A DNA stretch of 9,556 bases, from assembly GCA_031264975.1 (NCBI GenBank), contig JAISDH010000209.1, positions 1-9,556 on the forward strand. The letters run 5' to 3'. The position numbers and the translations under genes are program-made. Under the pieces are notes generated by a model that worked only from the letters and a program-made list of their open reading frames with translations, had not been told where the DNA came from and did not search any database. The stretch is from Bacteroidales bacterium (GTDB lineage: Bacteria > Bacteroidota > Bacteroidia > Bacteroidales > WCHB1-69). Positions 1-5,710 of the stretch are shown here, piece after piece (within the stretch, counting starts at the first letter, position 1; every line of letters begins with the position of its first letter).

Positions 1-208
1 AAGACTGGTGGATGAGCGTTTTGTGCGCCGCTTCGTACATGCCAATCCCGAAATGTTCCAGGCATACCGCTTGCTGGGCGACTGGCACCAGTCAAGAAAA
101 GAGTACGCATCAGCCGTTCTATATTGGAAAACAGCCTTAACTAAGGAAATACCACGATTGCCTGAAAGAGAATACCTCGAAAAGCAGGTGAAAAAATATG
201 ACAAGTGA
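1..208 (+). CDS. 3' end of a gene with a TPR-like C terminus (partial)
   Basis: This is the last ~68 codons of a plus-strand gene that continues past the left edge; it ends at a TGA at 206-208. The frame is open back to the first bases, so the GTG at position 8 is probably internal rather than a start. The visible part is helical and TPR-like: a run reading AYRLLGDWHQSRKEYASAVLYW, given here split as AYRLLGDWHQ then SRKEYASAVLYW, has the small/aromatic spacing of a tetratricopeptide helix pair, and a basic tail ends in KKYDK. It vaguely resembles the C-terminal extension of Bacteroidota C45-type (acyl-CoA:6-APA acyltransferase-like) peptidases, but no catalytic region is visible, so I do not assign that function. 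By hand count it is ~47% GC, higher than most blocks of the BREX genes. It converges on brxL and is probably host or neighbouring DNA rather than part of the defence operon. Confidence 0.6.
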   Translation, partial: RLVDERFVRRFVHANPEMFQAYRLLGDWHQSRKEYASAVLYWKTALTKEIPRLPEREYLEKQVKKYDK

Positions 209-408
209 TATTAATACATGAAAATCTGTGAATACTTTCAGTTGGATAATTGCTCAATAATTGCCCACATTGCCCACATTGCCCAATATGTTATTTGACA
301 ATTTCATAATAACTGCCTGCTCCAACTCCAATATTGCTAATTGAAAGTGTCTTTGCGGAAAACGACCCAAAAGCCCGAACTTGCGTAATAATGCAGAGGT
401 TTTTTGAA
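209..408. other. Convergent intergenic gap
   Basis: These 200 bases separate the stop of the plus-strand TPR-like gene from the stop of the minus-strand brxL. Both genes end here, so terminators would be expected. The only candidate I see is a weak stem (CTTTGC at 351-356 with GCAGAG at 393-398) followed on the plus strand by a T run at 400-405. Its loop is long, so I do not call it a terminator. Short open frames on both strands run through the gap but show no recognisable family and no start context. Confidence 0.5.
260..286. repeat. Three tandem copies of a 9-bp unit
   Basis: The unit ATTGCCCAC occurs at 260-268 and 269-277, and once more at 278-286 with a final A in place of C. A looser copy (ATTGCTCAA) lies just upstream at about 249-257. 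The array sits in the gap between two convergent genes. A short exact array like this can vary in copy number by slippage, but nothing shows that it has a function. Confidence 0.8.
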
Positions 409-1830
409 TTATTTTATTCTTATTTCTGGCATATATTCTTTGAACTCTTCGTCTATTTTGTGGCATTGCTCCTTGATAATGCCGCGGCGGCGAATTGCAG
501 GGTCGAGACAGTAGAGTTTGAACTCGTTTTTATCCAGTTCTTCAACACTCGTGATGTGTGGAAAAAGCAGTTTGGAATAAGCGGCTGCAAGACGTTTTAC
601 CGCTTTCAAATCTCTTAAATTACTGTTTTCTTCGGAAATTATTGCATCATTTACCAAAATAGAATACTCAGGAGAAGTTCTTAACAAATGTAAAACTTCG
701 GAAAAATATTCAACATTCAAAGTCCAATTTTTGAGTATCATACTATCGTTAAGTTTTGGTAAAAGCCAACCTTCAATGAAACCGTGGAAACGGTCTAATA
801 GAGCAGATTCTCTAAAACTTTCAGGTAATTTAGAAAAATATTTACTGTTGAGTGGCACAAAATCACTTGTAAGTTCAATATTTCCCATCAGCATTGTACT
901 ACATTCGGAAAGAAATTTGTAATTATCAACGGTTGCATTGCCTGCTTCCAAATACGATTTCAAAATCGCCTGCATTTCAGGTGGGTCCTGGAAAATAATG
1001 GTCTGTATCTCATCGAAAGTAACAAAATCGTAATTTTTCATTATGCCAGGTTGCTGACGGCTTTTGTCATAGAAAAGTTTTGCCCGCGACACTTTCCCAC
1101 CGCTAATTAACCAGCCGTATTTACTCAAATTGCCGAAAACATAGGATTTGCCTGTGCCTTTCGGAGCAAGTTCAATCATATTCAGGCGTGGCTCTACAAA
1201 AATTAGAAGGCGTGTCAAAAATTCCATTTTTTGTGTTGTTCCGCTGAAACCGTCAGGATTATATTCCATTGCAGACAAAAGCACATCTATCCATTCTTCT
1301 ATTGTAAATTGCTCCCTGCAATCTCTAAAATACTGTAAGTCGGCTTTATACGGACGGAACGGCTTATAGTCGGCAAGTTCGATATAACCCTTTTCTTTTC
1401 CGGCAGGCGGAATATAAATAAGTTTGATAACACCCCACTTTTCGCCGTCAATAAGGTCGTCTCGGTGTTGGCCGACAATATAATCGGGAATTATCGCTTC
1501 GTTGAATTTAATGCCCGCATCCGGAATAGCAAAACGCACTTTTCCACCCTTTATATCGGTAGTGATAATAAAGCGTGTAAGCAATTGTACCTGTTCCTGT
1601 CTCAACAAACGATTCTTTACCACATTGTTATCGTCTGGAATATGTTTGTCGAGGAACGCAAAAATTGCATCCTTGTTCAGATTTCCGTCTGAATCAATGT
1701 GCTTTCTGATAAGAAAATCCTTAACAAACGAAGGCAAATTCCTTCCGTTAAAGACACTGTAATTATCCTGGTCTTTGAGTATCGCTATGTCAGGGAAAAC
1801 CTGCTTTATTTTTTGTCCTATACTATTCAT
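409..1830 (-). CDS. brxL: BrxL, short-form BREX AAA+ ATPase (Lon-related family)
   Basis: This 473-residue protein is a BREX-system BrxL, an AAA+ ATPase of a family that in studied BREX systems binds DNA and is needed for defence. The N-terminal ~200 residues form the BrxL-specific region. The ATPase core follows: a P-loop ELAPKGTGKS ending at K228-S229, then the family-typical KVSRAKLFYD, Walker B FVTFDE with D273-E274, a sensor-1-like N317 in LMGNIEL, and LLDRFHGF with a likely arginine finger at R347. The first P-loop glycine is replaced by alanine (A222). There is no Lon-type Ser-Lys protease domain at the C terminus. Type 1 BrxL proteins are ~680 residues, but a ~470-residue branch of the family exists, so this looks like the natural short form and not a truncation. 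The ATG is 12 bases after the AbiEii stop, implying co-transcription. No Shine-Dalgarno is obvious. Confidence 0.9.
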   Translation of the reverse strand: MNSIGQKIKQVFPDIAILKDQDNYSVFNGRNLPSFVKDFLIRKHIDSDGNLNKDAIFAFLDKHIPDDNNVVKNRLLRQEQVQLLTRFIITTDIKGGKVRFAIPDAGIKFNEAIIPDYIVGQHRDDLIDGEKWGVIKLIYIPPAGKEKGYIELADYKPFRPYKADLQYFRDCREQFTIEEWIDVLLSAMEYNPDGFSGTTQKMEFLTRLLIFVEPRLNMIELAPKGTGKSYVFGNLSKYGWLISGGKVSRAKLFYDKSRQQPGIMKNYDFVTFDEIQTIIFQDPPEMQAILKSYLEAGNATVDNYKFLSECSTMLMGNIELTSDFVPLNSKYFSKLPESFRESALLDRFHGFIEGWLLPKLNDSMILKNWTLNVEYFSEVLHLLRTSPEYSILVNDAIISEENSNLRDLKAVKRLAAAYSKLLFPHITSVEELDKNEFKLYCLDPAIRRRGIIKEQCHKIDEEFKEYMPEIRIK

Positions 1831-1842
1831 ATTCCTTTTATT

Positions 1843-2856
1843 TCAAAATCTCACTTTATTAATAATATTCTGTATATCAACTATTTTAGCAATCAATTCT
1901 TCAAAACTAAATTTGTTTTTGTCATAAATCATGCTGTTTTTCATTCTTCCGTAATCCTCTGCCCAAAGAGAAAACACGTCATCGGGCGGAACAATTCGTA
2001 TATGTTCAGGAGCATGTTTCGTGTAATCCACGCCGCTCAAATGGGCAAATTTTTCACGATGGGCAACAATTATGCTGTACAGTTCTTTGTTTGCCAATGC
2101 TTTTTGAAAATACGGCGTTTGTGACAGTTTTTCAATATCATACAAATGACGACTCAAGCGTTCCACACGCATTTTTTCCGGTGGTCGCTGATATTCTTCG
2201 TGCAACAAAAACACTTTTTCCAAGAATGTTCTTTCGGGAAGAACCGTTGGAACGGTTATATAGCTTTCGGTAAACGGCATTTCGGTAAAGGTTTCTGAGA
2301 CAAAAGTGCTGATATTGCATTGTGAAAATGGTTCTTTTAACGAGCGACTGCCGATTTCTACCAAAATATCGGGGCGTAAATAAATATCGCGTTCCGTCTG
2401 TTTGGGGTAATAAATTTCGATTACAAGAGGATCCTGGTCATGATTGACAACCTGTTGCGGTTTTACCCTCACATTTTTCAATCCCATTTTTTTGAACGAC
2501 AAATCAAGCGCTGTAACAAACTTTGTCGAAATAAATTCATAAGAGGCGTAACGCAAGCGGTGAATCTCCTTTTTGCTCAAATCACCTGCGAACCCCAAAA
2601 ATTCCCTGTCTAAAGCCAAGTCCACATCTTCCGAAAACCGTTCTATCAAGTTCCAAGCCTTACTCAACGAAGTGCCGCCCTTGAAAACCAGTTTTTCGGC
2701 ATATTCCGTTGAAAACACGGCGAATAAGGTGTATACTATCCACCAGTCTTTTTCCACCGAAGAAACAGGCAGGGCGTTTCGACGCGCTGTTTCAGCAAAG
2801 ATGTTGCGTTTGTTCGTGTCGGTCAGGTTCAACCATTCGGATAATGCTGGATTCAT
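1843..2856 (-). CDS. abiEii: AbiEii/AbiGii-type nucleotidyltransferase toxin
   Basis: This 337-residue protein is a toxin of the AbiEii/AbiGii (DUF1814-type) nucleotidyltransferase family, the effector of AbiE toxin-antitoxin systems that block phage growth by arresting the cell. Related toxins act by adding nucleotides to tRNA. The polymerase-beta-like signature is intact: FKGGTSLSK (G60, G61, S63) followed by ERFSEDVDLAL with D77 and D79 as metal ligands. RPDILVEIGS (160-170) may supply a third acidic residue, and RTFLEK with K214 and SRHLYDIEKL with D240 match the later conserved motifs. The ATG at 2856 overlaps the antitoxin stop as ATGA. The open frame extends upstream to a GTG at 2901, but that would overlap the antitoxin by 49 bases, so I prefer the ATG. 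The tight coupling fits an antitoxin-first operon. Nothing suggests inactivation. Confidence 0.9.
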   Translation of the reverse strand: MNPALSEWLNLTDTNKRNIFAETARRNALPVSSVEKDWWIVYTLFAVFSTEYAEKLVFKGGTSLSKAWNLIERFSEDVDLALDREFLGFAGDLSKKEIHRLRYASYEFISTKFVTALDLSFKKMGLKNVRVKPQQVVNHDQDPLVIEIYYPKQTERDIYLRPDILVEIGSRSLKEPFSQCNISTFVSETFTEMPFTESYITVPTVLPERTFLEKVFLLHEEYQRPPEKMRVERLSRHLYDIEKLSQTPYFQKALANKELYSIIVAHREKFAHLSGVDYTKHAPEHIRIVPPDDVFSLWAEDYGRMKNSMIYDKNKFSFEELIAKIVDIQNIINKVRF

Positions 2857-3461
2857 TTTCTTGAATTTTTCAGACCCTCTTTCATTATTTCCCGTATCCA
2901 CACGGGAGCAAGGCGAATATCATATTCCAAATGAGCAGTTTTTTCATTTTGCAAAACGGTTTGGATATGCTTTATTTTGCTTTCTGTAACATTTTCTTTG
3001 CCAATGGTTTTCAATGCCTGAATTGCCAGACGGCTGATTTCGCCTATAGCGGCAACATTTTTAGGCGCTACTTTCTTAAAGGCAATCGTGTAATTGTCGA
3101 TTTTGATTTTCCGCGCCGTTCCATCCGTTAAATAAACAATGTTCATCGGCACTTGCGTAGAAAATCCCAAACGGTTGAGTGCATAATCGCCTGTGGGAAC
3201 AATCCTTGCTTTGTCTCGTCGGGCAATGGCTTTGACAATATCTTCAATATCGGGCATTACCTCGCCTATAATATCATCTTTTTGCGGGCGCACGAAAATA
3301 CCCGCAGCCACACGAGTAATTTCGCCCGATTTTACCAGTCTTTCCAATGCTTTACTTACAGTTTTCACACTTCCAAAAGCAATGAAATCATTAGCAAAAA
3401 ATAGCGATCCCCTACGCGCTTTTTTTATTTTTGCAATTATTTTATTTTCTGTATTTTGCAT
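2853..3461 (-). CDS. abiEi: DUF6088/AbiEi-like antitoxin with winged helix
   Basis: This 202-residue protein resembles the DUF6088 branch of AbiEi-type antitoxins. In AbiE systems the antitoxin neutralises the nucleotidyltransferase without a stable protein complex (type IV) and also represses its own promoter. Residues ~16-58 read as a winged helix: RGSLFFANDF, then SVKTVSKALERLVKSGEI as the recognition region, then the wing with RVAAGIFVRP. The next part has the family-like GDYALNRLGFSTQVP (91-105) and a beta-rich stretch to ~130. A helical C-terminal domain ends in a basic tail (KNSRK). The gene starts at an ATG 16 bases downstream of a perfect 13-bp inverted repeat, a natural autoregulatory site. 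Its TGA overlaps the toxin ATG. Moderate GC compared with pglZ suggests that the pair arrived as a unit. Confidence 0.85.
   Translation of the reverse strand: MQNTENKIIAKIKKARRGSLFFANDFIAFGSVKTVSKALERLVKSGEITRVAAGIFVRPQKDDIIGEVMPDIEDIVKAIARRDKARIVPTGDYALNRLGFSTQVPMNIVYLTDGTARKIKIDNYTIAFKKVAPKNVAAIGEISRLAIQALKTIGKENVTESKIKHIQTVLQNEKTAHLEYDIRLAPVWIREIMKEGLKNSRK
2891..2906 (-). repeat. Small GC-rich inverted repeat upstream of the toxin start
   Basis: CCCGT (2891-2895) and ACGGG (2902-2906) are complementary around a 6-base loop, with one more flanking T-A pair. The repeat lies inside the end of the antitoxin gene, about 35 bases before the toxin ATG in the mRNA. It could be a hairpin that tunes toxin translation, or just coding sequence; a stem this short can arise by chance. 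Confidence 0.3.
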
Positions 3462-3477
3462 ATCGTTTTCTATTTAA

Positions 3478-3512
3478 TTTTGTCGCAAATATCAGCAAAA
3501 TTTGCGACAAAA
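3478..3512 (-). promoter_or_regulatory. Operator-like 13-bp inverted repeat upstream of the AbiE module
   Basis: The arms TTTTGTCGCAAAT (3478-3490) and ATTTGCGACAAAA (3500-3512) are perfect complements around a 9-base spacer. Each arm is itself nearly palindromic (TTTG-3-CAAA), as expected for binding sites of a dimer. The repeat sits 16 bases before the antitoxin ATG in a 97-base gap after pglZ. AbiEi proteins are known to bind inverted repeats in their own promoter, so an autorepressor site is the simplest reading. On the minus strand GATATTTG inside the repeat is one mismatch from the Bacteroidota -7 box TAnnTTTG, but no well-spaced TTTG -33 element was found, so the promoter position is uncertain. 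No T tract follows the 3' arm, which argues against a terminator. Confidence 0.7.
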
Positions 3513-3558
3513 ATTTGAGTGCATCAGTATGAAATTCCGGAGGCATAAGCAATTAACA

Positions 3559-5703
3559 TTAAAATAAATCTTCTTCTTCAAATCCTTCCTTCTTTTGTGT
3601 ATCAAAAGAGACATTTTCAGTTTGTTGTTTTGTTTCAGATATTGGTTCAACCATTCTTACCGATTTCTTATTTGAAATCACGATAAACGGGACTAAAATT
3701 TCTTCTGGAGTGCAGCCGCCGTGAACTTCGTGAACAGGTTTTGTGTTCAGAGAAGCGTGAGTAAGCGCCACTTTGAAATTGTCATTGCCGTTTTTATGAC
3801 GAATGTAATCTGTATCTTCGATTGTTTCTTCACTGTCAAGTTTAATGTACCGTCCTTCGTGACTTGCTTTTACTGCGTATTTTTTGGAATCTACCAAACG
3901 CGACAAGGCAGTTAATCCGTGGTCGGAAACGATTGCAATGGTAGTTCCAACCGATTGATTAAGAATTTTGTTAAGCATATTCTTCACTATATCAATCTCT
4001 TTACAAAGCGAGGACGGATATTTATATTGTTCGCTATGAATAAATTTGTCTAAATCATCTAATTTTGTGACATTCTCAAAACTATTGTGCTCTGTGCTTG
4101 AAGGAATGTCTGTGCGAGTAATCTCGCTCTTTTCAATTTTGAATTTTGAATTTCGGATTTGCGAAATAATCAGCGAGAGATACTCAATTCCAACTCCGTC
4201 TAACCAATAAACCGTGTCAACTTTTTCTTTTGATAAGAGTTCTTTTGATAACTCGAAACCGTAATACCATTTGTAAAAACTTTTTTCGCCGGCGTTCTTT
4301 TCGCCAATAAGATTCTTGATTTCCTCTGTGTACCTGTCGTTGATTTTAGCGATTTTGTAAGATTGAATATAGTTGTTTGCCCAAGAATCAACCGATGAAT
4401 CAGATAAATACGCTGCAAAATCGGGATATAATTTTTCTAAATCAGCGTTTTTCAATTTTCCGACCTTGTACCAATCAATAAACAACTCTTTTTCAAAATC
4501 AAATCTGCCGGAACAAAGCAAAATCGCTTTGTCTGTATCGGTTTGGGCAATATCCAAAATATGTTCTTTCATTTCCGACAAATCAGAATCAGGCAGTTTA
4601 TATTGTTGCTCAAACAGGTTTAACAAAGTATTGCGTTCTTTAATCTGACTTGGTAGGTTTGTATCAGCGAAAATTGACAGGGCAACTTCTCTGAATAGTC
4701 TTAATGAGGAATAATCAACACAATCAAGAATAATTCCATTCAAATACTCATTATCAGTGATAAAATGCAAATAATAATGTTTGAGTAACCAGCGGTCAAA
4801 TTCTGTTGTGCCTGGTGAAGTCCATTTGTTTAACAGGTTTTTTATTGATAATTTACGAACATTAAAATGATCTTCCACGAATAATTTAAAAGAAAAAGCC
4901 TTGTTTTTTCTACAATTCAACCGGGATAGAAGTTGAATCCAAAAACACTCTTCTATTGCTTTGTATTCGACACCTGTCTGGATATTTAGAAATTGAGTTA
5001 TAAACGAATATGCTGTTTCTACGTTCTTTATTTCAAATATATTATCATGTTGCGAGTATTTTGAATAAGTGTTAATCGTGTCTGACGAGCAAAGTATGCG
5101 CTCTGTCGGGGCATGTGTTTTCCAAAATACAAGCCAGTCATAAACGGTTCTCAGGCAATTTATTGAATCCGGACAGGGGAAATTATTTGGAATCAAGTCA
5201 ATTTCAACAGGTTGTGATTCCGTACAATAAACCGCCCAAACGGGTTGCGATTCTTCAATTCTCGAAAATGTGTTCAAAAAGTTTTCAAATCGGTGTTTTA
5301 AGCCAATGAGCGGAATGTAAATTTTCGTTGTTGTGTCGAGTTCCATCAGCGACATTCCTTCAAACAAGGCTTTGAATTTGTCGTTTTTGTAGAAACGGAC
5401 AATCTCGGAAAACGGCGAAACAACAATTCTCCCTTTCAAATTTTTGATTGCATTCACAAGTGTATCAGTCGTTATCCAACTGTCTTTATCATCAGGATCC
5501 AGTAATTGTTCCAAATTAAAAACCTGAATATCCAACCTTGTCATTTCTTTGATAAACTCCTGATAAAGATTGAAATTGTCGAGCATAATAAAGCGAACAG
5601 CATAACGCCGATTTAAGACAGCCACCGATTGACTGTCTTTCTGTATCTCTTCGAGCAATTGAGCCACCGAAGCAAATGATTTTATTTTTTCCGCTGCTGT
5701 CAT
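3559..5703 (-). CDS. pglZ: PglZ, BREX alkaline-phosphatase-superfamily protein
   Basis: This 714-residue protein is a BREX PglZ, a cytoplasmic member of the alkaline phosphatase superfamily found in essentially all BREX systems; its substrate is not settled. The ~490-residue N-terminal region is helical and type-specific. The PglZ domain follows: VYWLDGVGIEYL with D502 as a likely metal ligand, AIVSDHGLTAL with D594-H595, an ALTHAS segment (H649), and EVHGGCTPEEILVP with H661 and the HGG-x-x-x-EE signature. Length and motifs fit the type 4 form better than type 1. After the domain (~680) there is a polar, probably disordered tail that ends in acidic residues and Leu-Phe (EEEDLF). The ATG lies 7 bases after the brxC stop, so the two genes are co-transcribed. 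The 97-base gap downstream is the only real break in the operon. Base composition is among the most AT-rich in the window. Confidence 0.9.
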   Translation of the reverse strand: MTAAEKIKSFASVAQLLEEIQKDSQSVAVLNRRYAVRFIMLDNFNLYQEFIKEMTRLDIQVFNLEQLLDPDDKDSWITTDTLVNAIKNLKGRIVVSPFSEIVRFYKNDKFKALFEGMSLMELDTTTKIYIPLIGLKHRFENFLNTFSRIEESQPVWAVYCTESQPVEIDLIPNNFPCPDSINCLRTVYDWLVFWKTHAPTERILCSSDTINTYSKYSQHDNIFEIKNVETAYSFITQFLNIQTGVEYKAIEECFWIQLLSRLNCRKNKAFSFKLFVEDHFNVRKLSIKNLLNKWTSPGTTEFDRWLLKHYYLHFITDNEYLNGIILDCVDYSSLRLFREVALSIFADTNLPSQIKERNTLLNLFEQQYKLPDSDLSEMKEHILDIAQTDTDKAILLCSGRFDFEKELFIDWYKVGKLKNADLEKLYPDFAAYLSDSSVDSWANNYIQSYKIAKINDRYTEEIKNLIGEKNAGEKSFYKWYYGFELSKELLSKEKVDTVYWLDGVGIEYLSLIISQIRNSKFKIEKSEITRTDIPSSTEHNSFENVTKLDDLDKFIHSEQYKYPSSLCKEIDIVKNMLNKILNQSVGTTIAIVSDHGLTALSRLVDSKKYAVKASHEGRYIKLDSEETIEDTDYIRHKNGNDNFKVALTHASLNTKPVHEVHGGCTPEEILVPFIVISNKKSVRMVEPISETKQQTENVSFDTQKKEGFEEEDLF

Positions 5704-5710
5704 AATTTTG

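Noticed and set aside
254..466. Minus-strand open frame of 70 codons across the end of brxL and the gap
   Set aside because: It overlaps brxL in another frame, ends in the 9-bp repeat array translated as NVGNVGN, and matches no family I recognise.
334..618. Plus-strand open frame of 94 codons opposite the end of brxL
   Set aside because: Most of it is antisense to the convincing brxL coding sequence, and it is rich in Phe/Cys/Val as expected of a shadow frame.
2857..2901. Upstream GTG start for the AbiEii toxin at 2901
   Set aside because: It would overlap the antitoxin by 49 bases, while the ATG at 2856 gives the usual ATGA overlap and a typical N terminus.
1699..3477. Several plus-strand open frames of 60-141 codons opposite brxL and the AbiE pair
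   Set aside because: They lie antisense to genes with clear conserved motifs and show no family features, RBS or spacing of their own.
3478..3512. Reading the 13-bp inverted repeat as a terminator for pglZ
   Set aside because: No T tract follows the 3' arm on either strand and the stem is AT-rich; its position before the antitoxin fits an operator better.
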